Assembly (NCBI GenBank): GCA_038522635.1
Contig: JBCBJZ010000058.1
Span: 1 to 20,171 of the forward strand
Length of the DNA: 20,171 nt
From: JBCBJZ01 sp038522635
Lineage (GTDB): Bacteria > Pseudomonadota > Alphaproteobacteria > Rhizobiales > Hyphomicrobiaceae
Direction: 5' to 3'
Shown: positions 8,909 to 16,191 of the stretch, one piece after another
How positions within the stretch are numbered: position 1 is the first letter of the stretch
Layout: each line of letters begins with the position of its first letter
The notes under the pieces: model-generated
Seen by the model: only the letters and a program-made list of their open reading frames with translations
What the model was told of the DNA's origin: nothing
The model's database searches: none
Made by a program: the position numbers and the translations under genes

Positions 8909-9126
8909 GGTAGCGGGCGACACCTGATGCGGAGAATGCTTGATCGAGCGTGTTGTAAGCGAAATTTCGTGGCCGGTCATGCGTTTGCAGCTTCGGACCT
9001 TACCTCGCTGCAGGGCATACCCCGCGGTCCGCTCCCTCACCGCCGCCTCACCGCCACGTTACCGCGCCGTGATCGTGGTTAACCGCTCGACTGGCCCCGA
9101 ATATGCTAAGTGCAGGCCTAAAGCAC

Positions 9127-9165
9127 CGTTAGGGTGCCGTTAACGTCATATTGCAGCCCCGTTAA
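9127..9165 (+). promoter_or_regulatory. Three helically phased CCGTTA repeats
   Basis: The aroK/9203 spacer (8909-9202, 294 bp) has no convincing gene apart from possible upstream extensions of its neighbours. It contains CCGTTA at 9127-9132, 9138-9143 and 9160-9165, so the repeat starts are 11 and 22 bp apart, one and two helical turns. A GCACC/GGTGC hairpin overlaps the first copy. The position, 38-76 bp before the ATG at 9203, would suit a transcription factor. The TTAA-N7-TTAA spacing of CtrA is not met. It may be chance. Confidence 0.25.
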
Positions 9166-9202
9166 GCCACCACACGTCTTTCATCAAACAGGAAGCCGCG
9201 CC

Positions 9203-9346
9203 ATGCCCAGCATCGTACGTTTTTTGGTCCTGGTGCTGGTGCTCGGCAGCATGACCGTCGGCGGCCTGTACGTGATGGCGGAATACTTCGAGCCGACGCA
9301 GGAAGAGACCCGGCAGACGGTGCCAGGGGTCAAGATCAAGCGTTAG
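9203..9346 (+). CDS. Small single-pass membrane protein, unknown function
   Basis: The frame is open from 9134, but the best start is the ATG at 9203, preceded by AGGAAG at 9190-9195. It encodes a 47-aa peptide with one hydrophobic segment (about residues 4-26, FLVLVLVLGSMTVGGLYVMA) and a short polar C-terminus (EYFEPTQEETRQTVPGVKIKR, ending in basic residues). This fits a single-pass inner membrane microprotein or a signal-anchored peptide. Small membrane ORFs at this position between aroK and xerD are, as I recall, common in Hyphomicrobiales and are sometimes mislabelled. It ends 31 bp before the next gene on the same strand and may be co-transcribed with it. Function unknown. Confidence 0.7.
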   Translation: MPSIVRFLVLVLVLGSMTVGGLYVMAEYFEPTQEETRQTVPGVKIKR

Positions 9347-9377
9347 GCCGGCCGCCACAGCTCAAAGGTGGCCGCAA

Positions 9378-11561
9378 ATGGCAAATGGCGTGGCGCGCGC
9401 CCTCGACGCAGCATCGGTTCGCACGCTAACCAGCGCCCTTAGCGCGCTCGTGGCTTCCGGCTTGCTCATCTCGTTCGGTGTCCCGGCCGCCGCGGAAAAC
9501 GAATGGAATCCGTTCAAGAAGGCCGATGAGCGCTTGGCCACGCGTGAGGCAAAGCGCAAGGCGCTCGATCGTGGACCACGGCCGTTGCCACCGATGGATG
9601 GCCGATTGCCGCCGGCCCGACGCGCGCAACCCCAAACGACGCCACCGCCGTTCGCGCGTAGCCCACGCCAACCGGCGCGTCCGCCCGGTGCACCCTACGA
9701 GACCCGGCCAGCCCCGACCACGGCAGCGCGTCCGCCGTTGCGTGTCGAGCGCGAAACCTTGGCGCCGCTTGGGGCCCCTGCCCGGCAACCTGGCGATCAG
9801 GCCATCCGCCCGTTCGCTGATCCACAACAACCGAACCGCAGAGGCTTGGGCGGGGGGCTGACGCGTTCGACCTCGCCCGAGACTTTCGGAAGGAACTCTA
9901 GAAGGAACGCTGGAGCGAAGCCTGAAGGGCGCGCGAGCAGGCTGCGTGATCCTTGGGCGCAAGGTTCACGGCGCGCGATCACGCAACGCGCAGGCGACGT
10001 AGCGCTGCCGCTTCGTTCGGCTGCCATGAACCGGCTGTGGCGCGACCTGTGGCTTGCCGACAGCCGTCCGGACCAAGCCTCGCAAACGTCCGCCGGCGAC
10101 GAGATCGCGTTCCTCGGGCTTCGGGTCGAAGCGCTGCACCGGGCCGGCGCGCTGCGGGATGTTGGCATCATGATGAATGCAGCACCGGCGCGCGGTGCGT
10201 CAGCGCCGCCAGGGTTGGCCGTTCTGCGGGCGCGCCATCTGATCGCGGTTGGCAAATCCGATGAAGGGTGTCGCGCTCAACGCGGGTCGAGCGCCGGCGC
10301 TGCGGGCCGGTCGAGTGCGCGTGTGCCGCGGGCGTTGCGTGGGATGGCGGCGCTGATTGCCGGCTACTGTGCCGCGCGACGGGGTGATCGTGCGGGCGCT
10401 GCGCTCAGCGCCAATCTTGCACGCGATGCTGGCGAACGTGCGCCGCTCGCGCTTGCCATTCTCGAGGCGATGGGACGTGGCGAGAAGCCAGAGCTGAGCG
10501 TGCCGCAACGCATGGATGTGCTGGCGTTTCGCTTTTTGCGTCTGGTCAGTTCGGCAGACCCGGCGCGGGTGGTTCCGATCGCGACGCCGGCGCTGTTGGC
10601 GGCCATCGCACGCGATCAAACGCTTCAAGTTACGACACGACTGTTGGCCGGCGAGCGCGCCGCACAGATCAACGCGCTCGATGCCCGCACGTTGGGCGCG
10701 ATCTACCTGGCCGCGGCCGCGGCCGCAGACGCGAAAACCGCAAACGCGGCCAAGAAAGGCGCACAACGCCGCGCGGCCTGGTTTGCGAAAGTCACGAAAG
10801 ATCGCGACTTCGTCCAGCGCGCCCGTGCAGCCTACCTGTTGTTCGACGACGCGCGCGCCTCAGGCCTTGCCGCGACGGTGGCAACGCTGCTGCAACCTTA
10901 CCTCGATCAAATGCGCGATGCGGCGAGCGTCGACTGGTTCGCGGAAGCTGCGATCGAGGTGGCGCTCCATGCGGGCGATGCGCAAAGCGCGCGCCGTTGG
11001 GTAGCAGCGGCCCCGCCGTCGCTGCGACACTGGCGTGCGGTGGTCGAGGTCGCGGCGGTTCAGGGCGGGCCTCAGGCGCGTCGGCGCACGCAGATTGCGC
11101 GGGCACCCCAGGAAGGGCGCGATAACGTGCGCGGGATCGGGCGTGGCGATGCTGGCCCGGGGGCGGCGATGCCCGGTCTCGATGAGGTTGAACGCCTTGC
11201 CCGCGATGGGCGGATCGAAGCGGTGACGCTGCACCGTCTGGTCACCGTGTTGGATGCGCTCGACGTCCACACGCCCATTCCCCTGTGGGAGGCGGCAAGC
11301 CGGACGCCGCAGCCGACCGATGGCTATCTTCCGCCGACGGGCGCCTTGGCGCGCCTCAGCCAGGGGGCGAAACGCGCAGATGTTGGTGCAACGGCTTTGA
11401 TCGCGCTGCAGGCGCTGGGAAAGGCTGGCCCGCGCGGCGCGAATATGTTGGCCTTGGGCGACGTCATCAAGGCGTTGCGTCGCGTCGGTTTGCATGATCA
11501 TGCGCGGGCGATTGCGGTGGAAGCGTTGATCGCAAAGTGGCCGCGTTTGCCACGCCGCTGA
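9378..11561 (+). CDS. Large secreted alanine-rich protein, unknown function
   Basis: I do not recognise a named family. The 727-aa product starts at an ATG preceded by AAAGGTGG (9364-9371). A hydrophobic core at about residues 18-36 followed by PAAA suggests a signal peptide cleaved near residue 39. Residues 65-160 are rich in Pro, Arg and Ala and are probably disordered. From about residue 205 to the end the sequence is amphipathic and Ala/Leu-rich (for example GYCAARRGDRAGAALSANLA at 329-348 and DWFAEAAIEVALHAGDAQSA), in the style of a TPR-like or other helical solenoid. No catalytic motif is visible. It lies between the 47-aa membrane peptide and xerD. A periplasmic scaffold or cell-envelope role is inference. 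Confidence 0.75.
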   Translation: MANGVARALDAASVRTLTSALSALVASGLLISFGVPAAAENEWNPFKKADERLATREAKRKALDRGPRPLPPMDGRLPPARRAQPQTTPPPFARSPRQPARPPGAPYETRPAPTTAARPPLRVERETLAPLGAPARQPGDQAIRPFADPQQPNRRGLGGGLTRSTSPETFGRNSRRNAGAKPEGRASRLRDPWAQGSRRAITQRAGDVALPLRSAAMNRLWRDLWLADSRPDQASQTSAGDEIAFLGLRVEALHRAGALRDVGIMMNAAPARGASAPPGLAVLRARHLIAVGKSDEGCRAQRGSSAGAAGRSSARVPRALRGMAALIAGYCAARRGDRAGAALSANLARDAGERAPLALAILEAMGRGEKPELSVPQRMDVLAFRFLRLVSSADPARVVPIATPALLAAIARDQTLQVTTRLLAGERAAQINALDARTLGAIYLAAAAAADAKTANAAKKGAQRRAAWFAKVTKDRDFVQRARAAYLLFDDARASGLAATVATLLQPYLDQMRDAASVDWFAEAAIEVALHAGDAQSARRWVAAAPPSLRHWRAVVEVAAVQGGPQARRRTQIARAPQEGRDNVRGIGRGDAGPGAAMPGLDEVERLARDGRIEAVTLHRLVTVLDALDVHTPIPLWEAASRTPQPTDGYLPPTGALARLSQGAKRADVGATALIALQALGKAGPRGANMLALGDVIKALRRVGLHDHARAIAVEALIAKWPRLPRR

Positions 11562-11686
11562 CCTTGGTTGCGTCGCTTTGGGTCGCGTTGATCCGGGGTG
11601 CGCTGCCGTTCTCTGTTCCCCGTTGCGTCGCGTTGGGCCGTTCGGCTCTCTCCGCTTTCCGCCAACACGCAACGGGATCTGCACGC

Positions 11687-12670
11687 ATGAGCGATGCTTC
11701 GCTGGCCGAAGACGAGCGCCTGACCAGAGCGTTCCTGGACATGCTGTCCGCCGAACGGGGCGCGTCCTCGCATACCTTGAGCGCGTACGCCCGCGACCTG
11801 GCTGCAGCGCGCGCAACGTTCACCGCGCACGGACGCACCTTGCGTAGCGCACAGCCCGCCGACGTCAGCGTGCATCTTGAAGCCCTGGCGCGCGACGGAT
11901 TGGCGGCCGCGTCGCGGGCTCGCGCGCTGTCGGCCATCAGACAGTTCTACCGGTTTTTGGTGCTCGAGGATGTTATCGCCGATGACCCTTCGTTCGCGTT
12001 GGCAGCCCCCAAGCGCGGTCGCGCGCTGCCGAAAACGATGAGCGTGGAGGCGGTCGATACCCTGCTTAATGAAGCGCATGCCCAGGCCCAACGCAGTGCC
12101 GGCACGCCTGACGCGTTGCGTGCATTGCGCTTTGCCTGCCTGCTTGAAGTCCTCTACGCGACCGGCATGCGGGTCAGCGAATTGGTCTCGCTCCCGCGCA
12201 ACGTCTTGCGTGGCGATGATCGCGTGCTCGCCATCAAAGGCAAGGGCGGTCGTGAACGCCTGGTGCCCCTCAACGTGAAAGCGCGCGAGAGCCTGATCGC
12301 CTATATGGCGGCGGAAGAGGCGAGCTATGAGACCACGCGCTTGCGGCCGAAGTTCTTGTTTCCGTCATCGAGCGCTGAGGGGCATCTGACGCGGCAACGT
12401 TTTGCGCAAGAGCTCAAGCGCGTCGCAGACGATGCCGGGCTTGATCCCCAGCGTGTCAGCCCGCACGTGCTGCGCCACGCGTTCGCCTCGCACTTGCTCG
12501 ATCGCGGCGCTGACTTGCGCGCGGTGCAGCAGCTCTTGGGGCATGCGGATATCTCGACAACGCAGATCTACACGCACGTGCTCGAAGAACGGTTACGCGC
12601 GATCGTGGAGACGCATCATCCGCTGGCGCAGCGCGTCAAGCCGGGGGGGCGCACGTCGGACGACCGGTAA
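11687..12670 (+). CDS. xerD: Site-specific tyrosine recombinase XerD
   Basis: XerD and its partner XerC resolve chromosome dimers at dif, normally under FtsK control. With the ATG at 11687 the product is 327 aa, close to the family norm; the frame is open upstream to 11537 but that part is unrelated. The N-terminal SAM-like core-binding domain spans about 9-100. The catalytic set is complete: R162 (ATGMRVSEL), K186 (KGKGGRERL), H260 and R263 (HVLRHAF), H286 (LLGHADIS) and nucleophile Y295 (TTQIYTHV). The spacing between these residues matches E. coli XerD. Position near aroK is typical of alphaproteobacterial xerD, which favours XerD over XerC. No dif-like site was sought successfully in the window. 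Confidence 0.94.
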   Translation: MSDASLAEDERLTRAFLDMLSAERGASSHTLSAYARDLAAARATFTAHGRTLRSAQPADVSVHLEALARDGLAAASRARALSAIRQFYRFLVLEDVIADDPSFALAAPKRGRALPKTMSVEAVDTLLNEAHAQAQRSAGTPDALRALRFACLLEVLYATGMRVSELVSLPRNVLRGDDRVLAIKGKGGRERLVPLNVKARESLIAYMAAEEASYETTRLRPKFLFPSSSAEGHLTRQRFAQELKRVADDAGLDPQRVSPHVLRHAFASHLLDRGADLRAVQQLLGHADISTTQIYTHVLEERLRAIVETHHPLAQRVKPGGRTSDDR

Positions 12671-12748
12671 CGCGATGTTAACCATAGCGGCGGCACTCTG
12701 GCGGCCAACCTCCCTACCCCCTGTGCCCTCGCGTTCCCGGAGTTTCAG

Positions 12749-13312
12749 ATGTCCTTGTCGCGCGTCTCTCTCAAACTTGCCTCGGGCGCCTTTGCGCTCG
12801 CCATGCTCACCAGCTTCACCGCCGCCCCCGTGCACGCCGCCAGCAATGAATACGTGCGCGTCGCCGGTGTAGCGACGGGCGATTTCCTCAACATCCGCAA
12901 CGGCCCCGATGTGGCATCCCCCATCATCGGCCGCATCCCGCCGACCGCACGCGGCATCGCTCTGCGCGCGTCCGGCATCGGCAAGTGGGTGCTCGTGCGC
13001 TACAACGGCGTCGTCGGCTGGGCGCATTCACGATACCTGAAACCGGAAATCGCAGAAGGTTCGATCGCGCCGCTCGAAGCGATGCGGGCTGGTCACTATG
13101 GTGTGGTCGGCATCAAGGGCTTCGATGTGTTGAACGTCCGCGCCTTCCCGTCCGCGCGCTCGCGCAAGGTCGCTGCGATCCCGCCTCACGCCCGGGGCAT
13201 CCGCGTTGACCGTCGCCATCCCAACGGGTGGGCGCTCGTCAGCTACGGCCCCGCGCGTGGCTGGGTGAACATGCGTTACCTCGCGCCCGCATCGGCGTCC
13301 GCCGGCCGTTAG
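12749..13312 (+). CDS. Secreted protein with two SH3b domains (first copy)
   Basis: The 187-aa product has a clear signal peptide (hydrophobic 10-27, cleavage near VHA at 28-30) and two bacterial SH3 domains. SH3b-1 covers about 34-98 (VAGVATGDFLNIRNGPD ... WVLVRYNGVVGWAHSRYLKP) and SH3b-2 about 116-179 (VVGIKGFDVLNVRAFPS ... WALVSYGPARGWVNMRYLAP). SH3b domains typically bind cell-wall peptides or partner proteins, so an envelope location is likely. GGAG at 12739-12742 supports the ATG at 12749. No enzyme domain is attached. The next gene downstream encodes a paralogue with the same two-domain layout, which points to tandem duplication. The domain call is strong; the ligand is unknown. Confidence 0.9.
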   Translation: MSLSRVSLKLASGAFALAMLTSFTAAPVHAASNEYVRVAGVATGDFLNIRNGPDVASPIIGRIPPTARGIALRASGIGKWVLVRYNGVVGWAHSRYLKPEIAEGSIAPLEAMRAGHYGVVGIKGFDVLNVRAFPSARSRKVAAIPPHARGIRVDRRHPNGWALVSYGPARGWVNMRYLAPASASAGR

Positions 13313-13478
13313 ACGACGCGCGTCCGAGCTTCGCGCGATGAACACGCGGTGAAGACCGCCCTCAGACCAGGTTCAAGCGCTCCAGCATAAAGCCACGTGA
13401 CGGTCCAACAGAACGCCTGCTCCTGTCGGGTGGTTCTTGCGGATCATCGCGTGGCTTTTTGTATTTGGAGCGTTGGAT

Positions 13479-14078
13479 ATGACTGGAATTTTGGGACGCC
13501 AGGATGGGCGTGGGCGTGGGCGTGGGCGTGGGCGCGCACGGTTCGCGAACGTTGTGCCGTTTGCCTTGGCGCTGTTGGCGCTCGGGGTCAGTATACTGAT
13601 GGTGCCGCTGACGTCAGCACAGGCGCAGGGTTTGAGTCGCGATTATTTCCGCGTGGTGGGCGTTGCGTCCTGGGATGCGCTGAATGTGCGCGCCGCACCC
13701 TCCTCACGCGCGGGCATCAAAGGCGCGATCCCTGCGCGCGGTTTCAACGTGGAGCGCCTTGCGAACGGCGCAAACGGCTGGATGCTCGTGCGTTACGGCC
13801 GGCTCAACGGCTGGGTGAACCGACGCTACCTGCGCGGCATGATCGAGCAGGGTGCAGGCGTTGGACCGCGTGCGTGGGCAGCGGTTGTCGGTGTTGCGCC
13901 GTATGATGTGCTGCACATGCGGGCCTGGCCCGGGGCCCGTTCGCGGGTGGTTGCGCGGCTGCCGGCGCATGCCTACGGCGTTGCGATCGTGCGCCATCAT
14001 CCGACCGGCTGGGCGCTGGTGCGGCACCGTGGCGCGCAAGGCTGGGTGAACGCACGGTTCCTGCGACCGCTGCGTTAG
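13479..14078 (+). CDS. Secreted protein with two SH3b domains (second copy)
   Basis: The 199-aa product is a paralogue of the preceding gene. A Gly-Arg run (residues 10-19, encoded by the TGGGCG hexamer array) comes before a hydrophobic signal segment (about 25-43) and SAQAQ at 46-50, a likely signal peptidase site. SH3b-1 is at about 55-118 (VVGVASWDALNVRAAPS ... WMLVRYGRLNGWVNRRYL) and SH3b-2 at about 134-196 (VVGVAPYDVLHMRAWPG ... WALVRHRGAQGWVNARFL). The frame is open from 13437, but the ATG at 13479 has GGAG at 13467-13470 at good spacing. The basic run gives an unusually long n-region. It lies 166 bp after the first copy and converges on the DUF4174-like gene. Probable periplasmic or wall-binding protein; partner unknown. 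Confidence 0.87.
   Translation: MTGILGRQDGRGRGRGRGRARFANVVPFALALLALGVSILMVPLTSAQAQGLSRDYFRVVGVASWDALNVRAAPSSRAGIKGAIPARGFNVERLANGANGWMLVRYGRLNGWVNRRYLRGMIEQGAGVGPRAWAAVVGVAPYDVLHMRAWPGARSRVVARLPAHAYGVAIVRHHPTGWALVRHRGAQGWVNARFLRPLR
13505..13534 (+). repeat. TGGGCG hexanucleotide array (5 copies)
   Basis: Five uninterrupted copies of TGGGCG lie inside the second SH3b gene, in the signal peptide n-region. Because the unit is six bases, gain or loss of a copy adds or removes one Gly-Arg pair and keeps the reading frame. It would change the positive charge of the n-region rather than switch the gene off. Confidence 0.9.
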
Positions 14079-14114
14079 GACGGTGTGCTCTTCCCTCTTG
14101 GGTGGCGCTTGCTC

Positions 14115-14178
14115 TAGATCATCGGGCGATTGATCGGGATCACCATAGGTGAGCCCGAAATCGCCCAAAGATGATCTA
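14115..14178. repeat. 64-nt extended hairpin between convergent genes
   Basis: Nearly the whole 64-nt segment folds on itself: TAGATCATC (14115-14123) with GATGATCTA (14170-14178), GGGCGATT (14124-14131) with AATCGCCC (14159-14166), CGGG (14135-14138) with CCCG (14154-14157), and TCACC (14140-14144) with GGTGA (14148-14152) around an ATA loop. That is 26 pairs with only small bulges. It lies between the converging SH3b and DUF4174-like genes, where it could act as a bidirectional terminator, although no T-run follows. Its left arm recurs at 17690-17707, which suggests an interspersed palindromic repeat family. Confidence 0.85.
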
Positions 14179-14259
14179 ATCTTGAAGTGCAGAGCAACTT
14201 TGGGCGCAAAGGTAAGGCGTGTGTGTTTGGCCGGTGACTCGCACTTTGCGCCCGTTGCT

Positions 14260-14625
14260 CTAGCCGCTGCGCCGCTGCATCTCGCGCCGCCGCATGGGCA
14301 TCGCATCGATCGTCGCAAACAGTGTGCGTGCGGAGAATGGCTGCGCGCTGGCGCGTTTGGCGCCGCCGTCTTTGCCGACAAGCACCACCCGGAACGCGCC
14401 GGGCTTGGCGCTGAAACGCGCGCGTAGCTGGCGGGCGCTGAGGGCGGGCGGGCGGCCGATGAGCGTCGTAACGCTCGCCGGCGTAACCAGCAGCACCACC
14501 ATGTCGCGTTCCAGGAAGCCGCGGCGATGCACCCGCACGATGGCGCGTTGGCGTTGCGCGCGCGGATCATTGACGCTCGGGGCAAAGATCACGAGCGGTC
14601 GGTTTTTCCAGCGGTAACGTTGCAT
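14260..14625 (-). CDS. DUF4174-like protein
   Basis: The opening YRWKNRPLVIFAPSVNDPRAQRQ, the FLERDMVVLLVTP segment and a later FRVVLVGKDGGAK strand fit the DUF4174 pattern, a small thioredoxin-fold-like family of unknown function; the redox cysteines of thioredoxins are absent. The frame is open from a TTG at 14763 that overlaps the LRR stop, but the ATG at 14625 is preceded by GGAG at good spacing and starts at the domain, giving 121 aa. An alternative ATG lies at 14637. Family members are often exported, as I recall, yet no signal peptide is visible from any of these starts. It is 134 bp downstream of the LRR gene on the same strand. Function unknown. Confidence 0.68.
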   Translation of the reverse strand: MQRYRWKNRPLVIFAPSVNDPRAQRQRAIVRVHRRGFLERDMVVLLVTPASVTTLIGRPPALSARQLRARFSAKPGAFRVVLVGKDGGAKRASAQPFSARTLFATIDAMPMRRREMQRRSG

Positions 14626-14759
14626 GCGGTGCTCCATGCTGCGGATGCTGAAAGGACAACGCCGAACCGGCGCGATCGTTCGCTTCGCGCCCGACGCGTT
14701 AACACCGTCTAGAGCGCTCAACTTTCGCCTTTGGCGTTCCCACCTAAAGCGTATGCGCT

Positions 14760-16148
14760 TCAATAGTGCAGGATACGCGTGCGGGGGAACTGCTTGCGGA
14801 CCGCTTTCGCCTGCGGCTTGGTCACGCGCGTGCGGTAAATCGAAAGACGCCGCAGCCTGGTGCGCTTCAGCAGCCGGGTGATGTCCGCGCGGTCAAAGGC
14901 GTTCCCGCTCAGCGCCAGCGAGGTCAGCTTTGGGAAGCGGGCTAAGATGGCGCTGAGATCGCCCCTGAGCTGTGCCTCGGAGAGGTCGAGCGTGGTCAGC
15001 TCCGGCAGCGTGGACAGGGCCCGCACGCCACGGATGGTGGGCCGTGAGCCGCTCAGGTTGATGGTTCTGAGCGCGGTGAGTTTCGCGAGGTTCTCATAAC
15101 CCTTATCGGTGATCGTCGGGTTGCTCGAAAGCTGCAGGCTGGTGAGGCTCGGTGACGCCGCGATGCCGGTAAGATCATCATTCGTCACGCCGATGTTCGA
15201 CAATTTGAGACTTCTGAGGCGCGCTAACGTCCCAAGACCGCCAAGTTCGCCACCGACACGCATGGACGTCAGATCCAGATTTTGAAGTTGGGTCAAGCCT
15301 GCGATGGTTGGCCCGAGCGCCGACGTCAGGCGGCGGTTGTTGCGCAATTGCAAGGTCCGCAGTTGCGGCGAGCCCTCAAGGATCGTCTGCAGGCCTTGCG
15401 TTGTGAATTGCGTATCAACGAGCCGCAGATTGTTCAGCTTGAGGCCGGCAATGACCGACGCGGAGGCGTCGGTCAGATCGACCCCGCGCAGATACAATTC
15501 GCTGATGGGCAAGCCCGCGAACACGCGGAAAAGCGTGTCGTCGATACGGGTGCCACCGGTCACGCCATCGCCTTGAGTGATGGAGAGCGAGCGAAGGCCG
15601 CGCGCGTTCCTGAGGTCGCTGGCTTCTTCAACCCGCAGGCCTGTCACGTAGTACATCACGAGCGTGGTCAACCCCGGCAGCTTGCTGATCGCGCGCAAAG
15701 CACCTGCTTCAAGGGTCGTGCCCGAGAAGGATAGCCGCTCAAGGCGCGGCGCGCGCGCCAAAGCGCGAGCGCAGGCAGCCGACAGACTAAGCCGTCCTAA
15801 GCTGATGAACTTGAGGTTAGGCAGCGAACCCAACACTTCACAATCGACCGGCTTGAAGTTGTGCCGGGCCTTCGACGACGAAATGCTGATCGACGAAACG
15901 AGGTTGAGGTTCTTTGGCGTGATCGGACGGCCGAAGCGCTTTTGCCCAAGCGCGGTTAGCCGCAGGGCTTCGAAGTCGCCGGCGATGGCTTCTTCGGTGC
16001 CGGCCTGACCCCTTTGCGCCTGTGCCGGCGCGAGGGCCGCAACGAGCCCCACGGCTGCCATCAAGGTCACCGCTGCAGCGCTCCGCGCGCGCCTTAATGC
16101 GGGCTGTGGCAAAAGCGAGTTGAAAGAGGGCGTGATCGTCATGGTCAT
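14760..16148 (-). CDS. Secreted leucine-rich-repeat protein
   Basis: The frame is open from 16349, but the ATG at 16148 is preceded by a close GGAG and begins a signal peptide (hydrophobic core about 24-41, cleavage near AQA at 43-45), giving 462 aa. About fifteen leucine-rich repeats follow from roughly residue 75 to the C-terminus, for example LPNLKFISLGRLSLS, LPGLTTLVMYYVTGL, LRTLQLRNNRRLTSA, LRSLKLSNIGVTND, LTSLQLSSNPTITDKG and LTTLDLSEAQLRG. The pattern with TDKG-like loops resembles the cysteine-containing or RNase-inhibitor-like LRR class. LRR proteins bind proteins, so a periplasmic or surface binding role is inferred. It lies 43 bp downstream of the uronate dehydrogenase gene on the same strand. 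No enzyme domain is seen. Confidence 0.88.
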   Translation of the reverse strand: MTMTITPSFNSLLPQPALRRARSAAAVTLMAAVGLVAALAPAQAQRGQAGTEEAIAGDFEALRLTALGQKRFGRPITPKNLNLVSSISISSSKARHNFKPVDCEVLGSLPNLKFISLGRLSLSAACARALARAPRLERLSFSGTTLEAGALRAISKLPGLTTLVMYYVTGLRVEEASDLRNARGLRSLSITQGDGVTGGTRIDDTLFRVFAGLPISELYLRGVDLTDASASVIAGLKLNNLRLVDTQFTTQGLQTILEGSPQLRTLQLRNNRRLTSALGPTIAGLTQLQNLDLTSMRVGGELGGLGTLARLRSLKLSNIGVTNDDLTGIAASPSLTSLQLSSNPTITDKGYENLAKLTALRTINLSGSRPTIRGVRALSTLPELTTLDLSEAQLRGDLSAILARFPKLTSLALSGNAFDRADITRLLKRTRLRRLSIYRTRVTKPQAKAVRKQFPRTRILHY

Positions 16149-16191
16149 CGTCTCCAAAGGCGCGTCAGCGTGAGGTGGGCAGGTAGCATCG

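Noticed and set aside
10860..11816. 318-codon minus-strand open frame opposite the 727-aa gene
   Set aside because: Arg-rich composition without any family motif or ribosome binding site, whereas the plus strand has a signal peptide and a good Shine-Dalgarno sequence.
12749..14078. CRISPR-like or phage lysis interpretation of the SH3b pair
   Set aside because: No spaced direct repeats, no endolysin or holin domain; both are simple exported SH3b proteins.
14708..14761. Small palindromes (TCTAGA, GAGCGCTC, AAGCG-CGCTT) after the LRR gene
   Set aside because: Short GC-rich palindromes are frequent here and there is no T-run for a terminator.
14260..14763. TTG start for the DUF4174-like gene overlapping the LRR stop
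   Set aside because: The extension has no family resemblance or signal peptide and the ATG at 14625 has a well placed GGAG.
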